Positions 22,482 to 33,924 of a stretch of DNA of 64,000 nt are shown in pieces. The notes below the pieces were generated by a model, which saw only the letters and a list, made by a program, of their open reading frames with translations, did no database searches and was not told the origin of the DNA. A program made the position numbers and the translations under genes. The stretch's first letter is position 1, and each line of letters opens with the position of its first letter. Source of the DNA: Pardosa pseudoannulata (lineage: Eukaryota > Arthropoda > Arachnida > Araneae > Lycosidae); assembly GCA_032207245.1 (NCBI GenBank), contig CM063503.1:64442566-64506565 (forward strand), read 5' to 3'.

Positions 22482-23575
22482 AGTTGATTCTTGTATATAA
22501 ATACAATTGAAACATACCTTATAAGTTAAAATGTAGGAAAAACATTGGTTCATATTAAAAAATTCAAATATAGGTAAAAGACATTTTAGCTATGCTTTAA
22601 AACCATATACAGTATTATGTTCTATTGAAAGGTCTTGAAAGAAAATAGAACGAAATATTTTTTCTCTTTGTTATTTTAATATGATTGACTCACTAGGGTA
22701 ATACTTAAGAATAGGGTAGCCGTTGGCAAATGTGGCCAAATTATTGGCTATGTTTATTAAAACTAATGGTAAACTGAAACAGACTATTAATAATTCACTA
22801 TATCTGTTCACGGCATTACCTTAATTTAATGCATACGAAAATGTTTGCTCAAGGAGAGTTGGATACCAATATAATATAAATGAAAATATAGACACAGATT
22901 GTGTGCACACAGCCATATCAAGAGAAAATGTTAGGCTACCATGCGTAGAGCTTTATCGAAAAGTTGGCGGGGGTACCCTGTTCTAATGTCAAACCACTCA
23001 CTAGAATCCTATATGCTTTTACTTTAATTTTTATGTTTAAAAAAGTTTTTTTTTAATTAAAAAAAAAACCCTTACAACAGCCTATGGATAAGGAAATCTT
23101 TTTCTAAAATGAAAAAAGAATTGTATTAATAATTGTATCTTAATATGCATGATGTAGTCTATTTGTTGTAAATGTTTTTAATGCAAAAATCTCCTGAAGT
23201 TTCGTTCCAGATAGACACTTTTAAAATACATACATAGACTTTTCATAGAATGCGATATACTAGGGTAAAATTCATGTGATAAAATATTTGAGATAGTCCC
23301 TTAAAAAGCAGTTCATTCAAACAATTTTGGGCAGATCTTTACATTGTATACATAAAATTACAATTCATTTTAGTATATAAAGGTAATTTAAATGTACGAA
23401 GTAATTTCAGGGGTCTCATACATTTTTGCCTTGCTGCAAGTTGTTTCGCTCGATTGTGAATACTTATTAAAATTATACAAAAAATGTGTGAGACATTTAA
23501 CTCCCGTTTTAACTCTCATAAAATTATAAAATCATCCCTTGTAATATATTTTAATGAAAATACAGAACAGTTAGC
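22482..23575 (+). repeat. Left arm of a 1.1-kb inverted repeat
   Basis: Matches the reverse complement of 25236-26338. Shared landmarks include TTACAGTTGATTCTTGTATA, TTATAAGTTAAAATGTAGGA, TGACTCACTA, CTCAAGGAGAGTTGGATACC and GAATACTTATTAAAATTATA. I judge the arms to be about 80% identical by eye, so the duplication is not recent. Confidence 0.9.
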
Positions 23576-24005
23576 TAAGAATATTTTAAGATTATATGTT
23601 ATATCACGATCTGTAAGATTCAAAATGTCTTCTCAATAGATTAGCCAAATAATTTTCTCCATATACATAGATGTATTATCTACCGAGTGAAATTTTACCC
23701 TTTATAAAATTAAATATTTGTAATAATTTTGTAAAATATTAGTTTTAATTTCATTCTACATTTACTGTTCTCCAACTTTCAATGAGTGTTAGCTAAGAAT
23801 ATTTTAAAATTACATGTTATATCACGATCTGTAAGATTGGTAAAAGTCTTCTCAATAGATTAGCCAAATATATTCTTCATGTACATAGATGTATTATCTA
23901 CAGCGTGAAATTTTATCCATTATAGAATTAAACATTTGTAATAATTTTTGTAAAAATTAGTTTTAATTTCATTCTACATTTATTATTCTACAGCTTTCAA
24001 TGAGT
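23572..24005. repeat. Tandem duplication, period about 218 bp
   Basis: GTTAGCTAAGAATATTTTAA begins both units (about 23572 and 23788). They share CACGATCTGTAAGATT and TCAATAGATTAGCCAAATA. It lies just inside the loop of the inverted repeat. Confidence 0.9.
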
Positions 24006-24431
24006 GTTTGAATTCCTAATACCAAAAATACTTCATCTACATTATTACTTCATTTTATAGTTTTGCAATACATTTTATTTAAGATGTAGGTTAATAACTA
24101 TATTCTAAATTAAGTTTTACTTTAAGTAGCATTACATATAAATTATTTTTTCAAAACTATCCTATATTAATTGTTCCACATTTTTTATTATAATCGATGA
24201 AGTCGGATTATTTCATAATTTTTTAGGCATTGACTGTTGAAGATAACTTTTAACAGCCCCTGATTAAAGATTTAAGTTGTTCTCAGAATTGCATGCTGTC
24301 TTCCAATGGAGCCACGACTGCTTTATTCATTATAAGCTAATCTCTTAGGGTTCTGCTTGCCCAGTACCCCGGGCAAGTAAAAAGAATAGGGGATATAATT
24401 CGATGTGACCGGCCGTTTAAATCGCCCTGTT

Positions 24432-24455
24432 ACACACACACACACACACACACAC

Positions 24456-24526
<71 letters not shown>
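24432..24526. repeat. Self-complementary microsatellite (AC)n(AT)n(GT)n
   Basis: About 13 AC, 17 AT and 17 GT dinucleotides form one long inverted repeat that can fold on itself. It lies within about 75 bp of the geometric centre of the large inverted repeat. Confidence 0.97.
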
Positions 24527-24528
<2 letters not shown>

Positions 24529-25130
24529 GGACTGGGGAACAAACTGTCCCCAAATTTACACTTGAAAACTTCTTTTGAAATTGCCCCTATTATTTTCCTC
24601 AGCCCGGGCATGTTGGACTGCCAAATGTCCCGCTAACCGTCTGTTCGAAAGAAACACATCAGTCGTCGTGGCCGAACTTAATCTTTATTTCATCTTCTCA
24701 AAATCGGACAAAATCCAGAGGCATCTGAACCGGACGGTGTCAGAACGCTCTCTCTAATGCCAACCTTCTGCGAGAGACGACCAAATACCGTGTGTGGTTT
24801 TAGAGTCGTGGGAAAATGCTGAGGCAACAGTTATTTGCTTATAGAAAGTAACCTTTGATTAGAGACATCTGCCAAAGTGTGGCGTTCCAGATGACTATTA
24901 TTGCTGATCATTACAGATTTTTCCTGGGAGAGTTATTACTTTCTCATTAAAATGCCAGAAATATCTTTTTTTGCTTTGAGAATCAAAGAAAGAAATTCGG
25001 GGTTGGGCTGAAGGAATGAAAACTTCCTTGTTCAAATTAGATTGCTGGAAAAATATGATTAATATAAAGAGGAAAAATTAAGATTTAGAATAATGAAGGG
25101 GAAAAGGGATAATTTGGGATACACTTTAGA
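24527..25130. other. GC-richer non-repetitive block in the inverted-repeat loop
   Basis: From about 24300 to 25000, apart from the microsatellite, composition is near balanced, with phrases such as CTCAGCCCGGGCATG and GAACCGGACGGTGTC. No ORF over 61 codons and no splice-flanked exon was identified. It could be a 5' untranslated exon, a promoter or enhancer, or an old repeat. Confidence 0.4.
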
Positions 25131-25152
25131 GCTTAGATTTTGATATTATTAC

Positions 25153-25159
<7 letters not shown>

Positions 25160-25231
<72 letters not shown>
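25160..25231. repeat. Compound microsatellite (AT)n(GT)n
   Basis: About 20 AT then about 16 GT dinucleotides, directly next to the right arm of the inverted repeat. Confidence 0.97.
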
Positions 25232-25235
<4 letters not shown>

Positions 25236-26336
25236 AGCAAACTGTTCTGTATTTTCCTTAAAATCTATTACAAGGGATAATTTCATAATTTTATGAGTTG
25301 AAACGGGACTTTAATGTCTCACACTTTTTTTGTATAATTTTAATAAGTATTCACAAACTTATGATCGATCAAACAATTTGCAGCAACACTCTTCAAAAAA
25401 GTAGACCCTCCTTAAATTATTTAAGAGATATATTTAAATAAGTTTTAAGAGATACATTTAAATTTTCTTTATGTACTAAAATGAATTGTAATTTTATGTA
25501 TACAATGTAAAGCTTTGCCAAAATTGTTTAAATGAACTAATTTTTAAGGGACTATCTGATATTTTATCACATAAATTTTACCCTAGTATATCGTACTATA
25601 TGAAAAGTCTGTATATTTATTTTAAAAGATTCTAACAGGAACGAAACTTCAGGAGATTTTTGCATTAAAAACATTTACAACAAGTAGACTGCATCATGCA
25701 TATTAAGATACAATTATTAACACAATTCTTTTTTTATTTTAGAAAAATATTTTCCTTATACATAAGCTGTTGTAAAGGTTTCTTCAAAATTTAAAAAAAA
25801 AAACTTTTGGATCATAAAAATTAGAGTGAAAGTATACACAAGAACAACTTGGCGAAAAAGCTCTAAGCATAATAGCCTAACATTTTTTCCTGATTTCGCC
25901 GTAGCCACACAATCTTTTTGTATATTTTTATTTATATTATATTGGTATCCAACTCTCCTTGAGCAACTCTTTTCTTATGCATTAAATTCCCGTAATGCCG
26001 GAAAAAGATATAGTGAACTATTAATAGTTTGTTTAGTTTACCATTTGTTTTAGTAAACATCTCCAATAATTCCGCAGCATTTGCTAAGGGGTACCCTATT
26101 CTTAAGTATAACCTTAGTGAGTCAATAATATTGAAATAAGAAAGAGAAAACATATTTCGTTCTATTTTCGTTCAAGTTCTTTGAATAGAATATGGTATTG
26201 CATATCGTTTCAAAGCATATCTAAAAATGTTTTATAATTATATTTGAATTTTCTTTTATATGAACCAATGTTTCTCCTACATTTTAACTTATAAGGCACG
26301 TTTCAACTGCATTTATATACAAGAATCAACTGTAAT

Positions 26337-26338
<2 letters not shown>
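25236..26338 (-). repeat. Right arm of the 1.1-kb inverted repeat
   Basis: Reverse complement of the left arm. On the minus strand it keeps a 73-codon ORF (26153-25932) that contains RIGYPLANAAELLEMF. The corresponding stretch of the left arm is interrupted, so I do not call a gene. The segment around 25265-25370 also resembles 55285-55395 upstream of gene B. Confidence 0.9.
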
Positions 26339-26377
<39 letters not shown>

Positions 26378-26493
26378 CATATATATATGCATATACATAT
26401 ATATTATATATATATAAGAAACCATAGAAAAAAAGTCTAACTTATAAATAGAATAAATAATGTTTCATTTGTAGGTCACTAATTAGATACAAA

Positions 26494-26565
<72 letters not shown>

Positions 26566-26757
26566 TAGATAGATAGATAGATAGATATAAAACCACAGAA
26601 AATAGTTCTAACTATATAAATAGAATAAATACTCTTTCATTTGTGGGTTACTAATTACATTCAAAAGACTATATGTATAAGAAACCACAGAAAAAAATTC
26701 TAACTTATAAGTAGAATACATAATGTTTCACTTGTGGGTTACTAATTACATGCAAAA

Positions 26758-26836
<79 letters not shown>
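26339..26836. repeat. TA microsatellites alternating with an ~85-bp unit
   Basis: TA runs at about 26340-26415, 26498-26562 (followed by GATA repeats to 26586) and 26757-26836 separate three direct copies of a unit. The copies start near 26417, 26587 and 26677, with the motif ACCACAGAAAAAAATTCTAA, then TAGAATA, then GGGTTACTAATTACAT. Confidence 0.92.
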
Positions 26837-26839
<3 letters not shown>

Positions 26840-27029
26840 TGAACCGCTTGGAAGTTACTATTTGTGTTAAAATGTTTTATTTATTTTATTATTACATTAT
26901 TTTTAGTATCGAAATATTTTTATATCTAGGCTGAAACAAATTGTATATCTTATAAAAAATTTTGTAATGTAACGAATCTTTTATTTGGGAGAATCTTAAC
27001 TACCCGCATTCATTACTGGGAGAAAAGCG

Positions 27030-27118
27030 GTTAGTCTTTTGCATGTAATTAGTGACCCACAAATAAATCATTATATATTCTATTTATAAGTAAAAAAATT
27101 TTCTGTGGTTTCTTCTAA
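27030..27118 (-). repeat. Inverted fourth copy of the ~85-bp unit
   Basis: The reverse complement contains AAACCACAGAAAATTTTTTT, TATAAATAGAATA and GTGGGTCACTAATTACATGC, matching the three direct copies at 26417-26757. Confidence 0.88.
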
Positions 27119-27411
27119 ATATGAACAAAATTATTTTGATTCCGAACGGCTTGGCATACTTTGGTGGAAAATAAACCATAGGTCATTCAACAATTTCAGA
27201 GGCAGACACTTGACATAGAATAAACTTTGGAAATGGATTTGCATGTATTTATATATATACTTTAAAAACATTTTTACTTTTATTTTAAATAAAAATTGTT
27301 TTTTCTCTTTCCACGTTACTTGAAACTGGGTTAGAAAAATATTTCCATTATACCTTAACACATTTGCATCATTACCGCATTTACAGCACTGCATTCCGGT
27401 ACGGTGTAAAG

Positions 27412-27560
27412 CAGTGATTCTCAACCTTTTTAAAGTTACCGCCCCCTACTGAGCCAAAATGTGTCAAACGCCCCCTTTGTAAAAATCCCGTAATCTAAAG
27501 TGTAGGATAGGAGAAGTACTCAATTATAAGAGCCAAAATGTTTAAGCAATTTCTTCAATA
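27412..27560. mobile_element. One end of a hAT element
   Basis: Begins CAGTGATTCTCAACCTTTTT followed by CGCCCCC blocks, the typical terminal sequence of many hAT elements. No partner end or target duplication was found, so the rest has been lost. Confidence 0.7.
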
Positions 27561-27610
27561 GAGTTATAAATGAAATTTTTGTTACTTTGACATGCTGAAG
27601 CATTGCTCAA

Positions 27611-27728
27611 ACGAATGCTATTGTCGAATGGTTAGGGCGCTGATCTTCCGTTCCGGAGTTCGTGGTTTCGAATCCCATTGGAGCATATATGTTCGTAGCC
27701 GTTCGGAATCGGCTTTAAATAGTCTGTT
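27611..27728 (+). mobile_element. SINE family 1, head and part of body
   Basis: Has GTCGAATGGTTAGGGCGCTG, a B-box-like TTTCGAATCCC and GTAGCCGTTCGGAATCGGC. The 3' tail is missing. Confidence 0.82.
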
Positions 27729-27804
27729 TCTAATTTTCTAATAATGTTCCAGGGAAGTATTTCTTTTTAAACGTGCGCAGCGTGAATTCATATTATGTGA
27801 TACA

Positions 27805-27942
27805 CTTAGGACCGTGGGTTCGAGTTCCGATGCTAGCATGGGTATTCATAAGCGTTCAAAATTGTGTTTAAGAAGAAAATTCTGATCTCATTGACCCTAT
27901 TGTAACAAAAATGTAGACCTTAAAGCTCCAAACCAAATCAAA
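27805..27942 (+). mobile_element. SINE family 1, diverged, 5' truncated
   Basis: Contains GTGGGTTCGAGTTCC, GCATGGGTATTC, ATCTCATTGACCC and AAAGCTCCAAACCAAATC. Older than the other copies. Confidence 0.7.
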
Positions 27943-28243
27943 ATGATAAAGATATTAATGCAATACCATTTTTCTTTTTACCAAGCATCTTTGGTTTGAT
28001 TCTCTGTTTGATTGTTTGTTTGATTTCTTAATTTAAAAATACCACCAGAACTACTGAATGAATCAAGGTATTTTGTGGACAGTGCATGCTGATTAATATG
28101 ACAGATGATAGACATGGGTGAAATTGAAAGATAATATGGGTTCCTAACAAATGGGAAAGATAGTGTGTTTCTCAGTTCCTCCTACCACCGAAAAAAAAAG
28201 TTTTCTGGAGAAATATAGTTTTATAAAACCGTACATTAAACAT

Positions 28244-28264
28244 TTATATTTTTTTATATTTTAG
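28244..28264 (+). promoter_or_regulatory. Likely 3' splice site before gene A
   Basis: A T-rich tract ends in TTTTAG at 28264, eight bases before the ATG. It implies that at least one non-coding exon lies upstream; that exon was not identified. Confidence 0.55.
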
Positions 28265-28272
28265 GTTTAATA

Positions 28273-28710
28273 ATGAAGCTGACATTTATTCTCTCGTGTG
28301 CACTAATCGCAGTGATCGTGAGTCTGGGAAGTTGTCGAAGTCTTCGAGATTATGCGTCTCTTGTCCCGTCTGAAGTAGCACAAATGTCATCAGCACTTGC
28401 CAATGCAGAATCCCGGCAAATGGGTCTTCTTGGATTTACGGCTATAGGAGCTCTCATGTACCCCATTCTTTTGTCCCTGGGAATGGCCAATTTTGTATCA
28501 CATTTACCAACAGTTTTCCTCGAGTTTGCTCAAGAATTAGGAATTCAAGGTACAAACCCTGGAAGATTCTTCTTCAGAAGGACAAAGCGAAGTGATACCG
28601 GCAATACTTATGAAGACCAGTTGCTGAATATCTTGGACGAGTTTCACTCCAGCTTGGTAAAAACGCTGGAGAAAAGCGACAAACAACTAAAAAATGTACA
28701 AAAACTTTGA
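28273..28710 (+). CDS. Gene A: small secreted protein of unknown function
   Basis: A 145-residue protein. Residues 1-20 form a signal peptide (MKLTF, then a hydrophobic core ILSCALIAVIVSL), with cleavage likely near SLGSC/RS. Residues 49-86 hold a second hydrophobic segment with RQMGLLGF, GALMYPILL and GMANFVS. Basic sites follow at RR (102-103) and KR (105-106), which could be proprotein-processing sites. Residues 112-145 look like an amphipathic, coiled-coil-prone helix (YEDQLLNILDEF, then LVKTLEKSDKQL). Only two cysteines occur, one in the signal peptide and one at its end, so this is not a disulfide-rich peptide. The coding DNA is much less AT-rich than its flanks. The ATG follows a likely intron acceptor by eight bases, and the coding region ends in one exon with AATAAA 320 bp downstream. 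The 30-residue core matches gene B without gaps. No known family is recognised. Confidence 0.85.
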   Translation: MKLTFILSCALIAVIVSLGSCRSLRDYASLVPSEVAQMSSALANAESRQMGLLGFTAIGALMYPILLSLGMANFVSHLPTVFLEFAQELGIQGTNPGRFFFRRTKRSDTGNTYEDQLLNILDEFHSSLVKTLEKSDKQLKNVQKL

Positions 28711-29029
28711 TATTGGGACAGTCGCTTAAACTTTTTAGAGTTCAAATTGCAGGCAATTGCTCTTCCTTTTGGTTTTTAGTAGAATTCGTAAATCTGTTTT
28801 TGTGTTGTACTAGAATTTACTCTTGTTTTCAGAATATATTATTATTACATATTTATTGAGAAGAAATGAGGAGAATTTTGAATGAAAGTATAATTTCATT
28901 TCAGTTTGTAAAGTTAAGAATTTGACACCCGTGTGCAATCAGTTTTATTTGTTTAGCAATTCATAACAGAAAGATGTAAAAAGTATATGTACTTTAATAC
29001 GACGCTGAGGTTATGAAACAGTTGATTTT

Positions 29030-29035
29030 AATAAA
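29030..29035 (+). terminator. Polyadenylation signal of gene A
   Basis: AATAAA followed by TTTAGTTTGTGACTTTT, a plausible downstream GU/U-rich element. The implied 3' UTR is about 330 nt. Confidence 0.65.
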
Positions 29036-29519
29036 ACTTATTTACTTTAGTTTGTGACTTTTATTATTGTAAACAACAATGAACATTCTGTATAAACAAT
29101 TCTTATTATGAAACAATTAACTTATTCTTCATTTATCAGTTTTTTTCAAATAATTAGTAAAATCGCCGACGAAGTTAACTAAAATAAGCAACTAAAACTA
29201 AACTATACAACCAAGATAAAATACGTATATATTTAAAAGAAAAGAGCATTTGTAAAAAAAAAGCGTTGTTAAAGTCCTTCAATATTTTTTAGTATAATCT
29301 ACTTTATTCCAAGTTTATTTTGACGTATTCATTTATGTATAAATTTTTGAATATTTTATTTTTCATCGATTTTGAAATGAGAGACTTCCATCACGAGGTA
29401 ACTTTGGTGCGGAAGTTAATATAAATATTTAATCAAATTAAACTCTGCAGAAATTTTGGATACCATATTACCAAATCACTTTAAAAAGAAAATAACTTAA
29501 CAATCTGACATTCCAAAAC

Positions 29520-32120
29520 ACTAGCTTGCATGCAATAATAAAGAGCTATTGAAAGAGCAAACTGTTTTATTCGGCAAAAATTTTAGCAAATTTGATATTA
29601 TCTTTTCTTTACACATTATTCTCATTTTGAGATCTTTTTATCACAGTATTGCTAAATATCTTCTACTATGAAATTTGTTAAAAAATAAACTGTTATCAAC
29701 AGTCACACGATCAATATGTGGAACGCGCAATTAAAACTTCCTAAATAAGGATTAACCAAGACAGGACAATTTTTCCCAGAGAAAATTTACATTTTTCTAA
29801 AACTTTTAGTACAGGCGTATCAAAATGTATATGATTTATTTTATCTCGCTAACTTAGTCCAGTGAGATTAACTCCCCACATAGGAGTAAACGAATCCGTA
29901 CTAAATGTAAGTAAAAACAGTGATACTGTAAAGCTTTTGGCGACAATTTCGAGAATCTTAGACAACAATTATTTGTTTTTTTTGCTTGGATATTTGAACT
30001 TAATATACTCTATGAATTTTAGGTATCCTCTAATTTCATTGTCCTTAATTAATTTAATTGATCTTCATTAATCATTTTAGCTTTTTTTAAAATAGTAATT
30101 GGGTATTATTCTCTACTTCTTTAAATTTTTAAAAAATATCAGAAATATTACACCAGGGGAATTGATTTTCTCAAAAAAGCTAAAGTAATGTTTAAAAATT
30201 CCATTTCAAATACTATAAATAATAAATGAAATATACACCAATGAAAAAAGTAGGCACAGTTTCATTGTAGGTCTATGATGTATTGACTGTAAAAATTTGA
30301 AATCAATATATGCGACAGTTTCTTATTTAGAGTGCACGCTAGTTGAAAAACCACCATTTTGCAGTAAGAATGCATTTAAAGTTTTTATAGGTTTCTTAAA
30401 AGCTATAAAATTCAATGCAAATTTCGTATAGTTTTACAAGTTCTAATTCCAATATTTCAGTAGGGTTTACTTCAAACGATTCAGGAATATCGAGAGATTT
30501 TAAAACTGTAAAAATCAAAAATCAAATTTTTCAAGGTTTAAAGATGATTAAGACTTTCTTTGCTCGATACCAAGTTTTGGAACTTCCGAGTACGGAACAG
30601 CTCTTTATAGTGAACACCATGTCTTTATGTTTTTTTTTTCATGTTGTTCTTTTGAACAAAATAGTCTGAGAAACTAATAGTATGCAATAATAAGGGCTCT
30701 TGAAAGAACGAAATATTTTATTCTAAATAAATCTAGACAGGGATATTACTTTATCTTATTACAAATTTTAGAATATATTCATAATAGTATTACGAAGTGT
30801 TAACTGTTAGAAAGTCTTATAACAAATACCCTATTCTCATCGTTGACAAAGTACTAATGTGGAAAAAACACTTCAAACTCTGTTTATAATGATTATTTTA
30901 AAATAATAACCCTTATTTAGAAAAAGTGTTTTATTAAACCTTTCACGATTGCATATCAAAGTTAATAAAATTCATTTCATCTCATTTGTCAATCCATGAC
31001 AATATTTGGGCACAGACGAGAGGAATCCGAGAGGGAGAAATGGAATACTTCTCACTTGTAAAAGTAATGGTTCCAAATTTTGGAATATATTCATAAAAGC
31101 ATCAACAAGTCTTATCTATAAAGAAATACGTTTAAAAATACCATCACTGACAGAATACTAATAAGGAAAAGGCAGTTCAAACTTTGTAAGTAATAATTAC
31201 TTCAAAATGGGTAGCACTTTACCTGAAAACAGTTATATTTTTTAAATCTTTCACTTCTAGCATATCAAAGGTAAAAAGATTCGTTTCATCTGCTAAGTTC
31301 AATTAAGGAGATTAATTGAACATAGATGAAGAAAAAAAAGTTTGTTGCAGATGGAAGAAAAAATGTTAACCATAAAACTTCTAGCGACTGCAAGGAGAAT
31401 TATTTCGCTTTTAGTACTTCAACTTAATTTCCTTAAATTTTTAGTACATATAATGATTAAAGTTCCTACAATGGGTGCAATAATAAAGAGCGAATGGAAA
31501 AACAAAATACTCAATCAAAAAAAATTTAACATAAAGTAGATATTACTTTGTTTTTGATCATTTTAAATATTAGAATCCATCCATAACGTTATTCCCAGGT
31601 CATAACTATTAGGAAGGTAGTTAAAAATATTTCTACTCTCAAGATACTAATGGGGAAAACATAGTTAAAACTTTAATGATTTATGACAGAAAGTAATGAT
31701 AGAAAGTTTAATGATTATGATAGAAATAACAACTATTTACCGAAGAAAATGTGTATTATTTTTAGCTTAACTCTGATGGCGTTTCAAAATTAATGCGATT
31801 AATTTAACCTCTAAGACCAGTCAATGAGGCTGAGAACAGAAGAGAAGAGGTATCCGTATCAAATATAAACACAAAGGTTAAGAGTGTAAAGCTTTTGGAG
31901 ATTAACCCATGAATAACAAATGAGAATTGTTTACTCCTTAATTTGGGTATTTTAACTTAAAAATGTAAATTTCACCGAAAAGTCCCATCACTTAAACTAA
32001 CTGCTTTTTCAATAAGGTTTTTGAAAAACCTTTTATAAAATTATTGGGAAAACTAGGTCATATATGATTGAAAAATAGTAAAAATTTAACTTTGCAGAAA
32101 CACTTCTAGCTAAAAAGAAT
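29520..32120. repeat. Very diverged tandem repeat
   Basis: A phrase GCAATAATAAAGAGC(T/G) begins related segments near 29536, 30683 and 31477, with a partial relative from about 31060. They share an ordered set of phrases: ATATTATCTTnT, AATACTAATGnGGAAAA, ATTTAGnAAAAnnTGT, and near the end AACACTGATACTGTAAAGCTTTTGG or a variant. No coding function is seen. Confidence 0.6.
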
Positions 32121-33190
32121 TTACAACACGTATTGCATTAGCTTGCATTAAATTTGAACAAACATTCTTTAGGTACTCGTAGAAGTAAAATAATGATAGT
32201 ATTCTAAACTATAAAGTCAAGTAACATTGATTCGAGTAATTTGTATGTAAAAATACGAGGAAAAAAAAGCATTGAACTTCTATGAAAAAATGTAATAACT
32301 CAACTCTAAATTAATATACGATCGACTCTTGATATTTGGAAGTGAGCAAAGCAAGAAATTCGAGAAAACTAAAATCTGATCTATCGAAAAACATATATTT
32401 TTTTATTCTGGTGTTCGGTGATGGTTTGGGATAAAATATGCTATAAAAATATAACAATAAAGCAAAATGTTTTACAGTCCTTTTGATCAACTCATAAATT
32501 AATCACTAAAATTAATAATAGGAATTCTAAAATAAAAATAATTAATATGTAATATGAATAAAAATGAATTTTTTATTATATATTAATTATGAATGAAATA
32601 CTAAGTAATTTTTATACTATTTTTCAATTATTTTGAACTTATACATGAAATCATTATTTATACTTCTTAATACATTTACCCAGGTTCAGCGGTTAATATC
32701 GATATTATATAAATAACTGCAGCATTTGATACTGCATTATTGTCTATAAAAACTGAATGTCTCTTTTCCTCATCTGTACCTTCTTGAGCCAGTATTTCTG
32801 TGATAAGTTTTTCAGAGTCTACATTTCTAAAAGACATTCAATAAATGACGAACCGGAGTCTATTACGTCAAATCGGTTTCCTGAAATGTCAAACAAAAAT
32901 ATTTTATAATTTTGTAAAGTTTTACAAAATTGTAGCCCAAAATGCATTTCATGTTTACACTTTAAAATGGAAACATCAAAAGAGGAACAATGAGGTGCAG
33001 TGCGATTTCTTACAACAGAAAGATGTGGCAAAAAGGAAATTCATGGCAAATTTTATCAAAGATTTTCTTTCAATGTAGCAGGCGATATAGACATTATCCT
33101 AACGCCTTAATAAGGCTTAGAACTTGTTACTCATTTAGCATCACCCGAGGAGCACGTATAGCTTAAGGTATGCTACGGATGTAAGGTATA
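32121..33190. other. AT-rich DNA, no gene seen
   Basis: The antiparallel ORFs near 32819-33078 have no recognisable domain and overlap each other, as chance ORFs do. Confidence 0.5.
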
Positions 33191-33196
33191 CTATAC

Positions 33197-33230
33197 GTGG
33201 GGTAATGCTACGGAAGTAACATTACCCCAC
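33197..33230. repeat. Perfect 11-bp stem, 12-nt loop
   Basis: GTGGGGTAATG (33197-33207) pairs with CATTACCCCAC (33220-33230). The loop repeats a CTACGGAAGTAA motif related to CTACGGATGTAA just upstream (33173-33184). Confidence 0.9.
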
Positions 33231-33270
33231 TTTTATCAAAGATCAGTTCTGAAATTTAGTTCTCCCCTTT

Positions 33271-33489
33271 CCCCCGCACACATACACCAGGCCTGACTTC
33301 ACTTCCTGCAATTTTCATGTGCTTGGAGAACTCAAAAATCATTTACACGGAAAAGGATTTCAATTGGATGATGACATGTAGGATGAGGTTCGAAATTGTT
33401 TCTTGGAGCAGTCAAGGACTTTCTATGAGAATGGACTATCCCGTCTAGTTTTACAGTGGGATAAATACTTCAACCTACAGAGTCGATAA
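33271..33489 (+). pseudogene. mariner-type transposase C-terminal relic
   Basis: The plus-strand frame reads PPHTYTRPDFTSCNF, ELKNHLHGKGFQLDDDM, a stop, then DEVRNCFLEQSRTFYENGLSRL and LQWDKYFNLQ before TAA. This follows the mariner C-terminus, where PPYSPDLAPSDF supplies the last catalytic Asp of the DD34D triad and the tail has a FYxxGIxxLxxRWdKC pattern. The Asp of RPDF is still visible. The internal TAG at 33379-33381 and the absence of the upstream two thirds of the gene show it is dead. No terminal repeats were found. Confidence 0.85.
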
Positions 33490-33924
33490 CTTTAAATAAA
33501 ATGAACTGCTATTGTCACAGGTGTGCTTAGCTCATTATTTATTCATATTATATACTTTAAATCTGACAAATTTTAATTCTACTCATATGAAATTATTAAA
33601 TATTTTCGGTTCTTCCTCAAACAATATGATCACTTGACAGAATTCACTGTTCAAAAATTCATCAACCTCGTTCAAAGGGTTGAGTACAAGATGTAAAAAA
33701 AAATCTCCATTTTATAAAACAATCATATATAGTTCTTAAGGAAATGCCCTTTCAATAAATGCTAATGATCAATCGTATATCTTCCAAAACAGAAATAGAA
33801 TTCCTATACTCAAAACCCTATTCAATCATTTATTCATTCTATTAAAAATAATTTACATGCAAACTCCCGTATAAGTGGAATGAACACTCAAGATACCTAG
33901 AAAAAATTTCTTTTGATTCATAAT

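Noticed and set aside
25932..26153. 73-codon ORF in the right inverted-repeat arm
   Set aside because: The matching stretch in the left arm has stops and indels, and no signal peptide, domain or splice site supports it.
26417..26757. CRISPR-like array
   Set aside because: Repeats are ~85 bp and separated by TA microsatellites in eukaryotic DNA, with no spacer structure.
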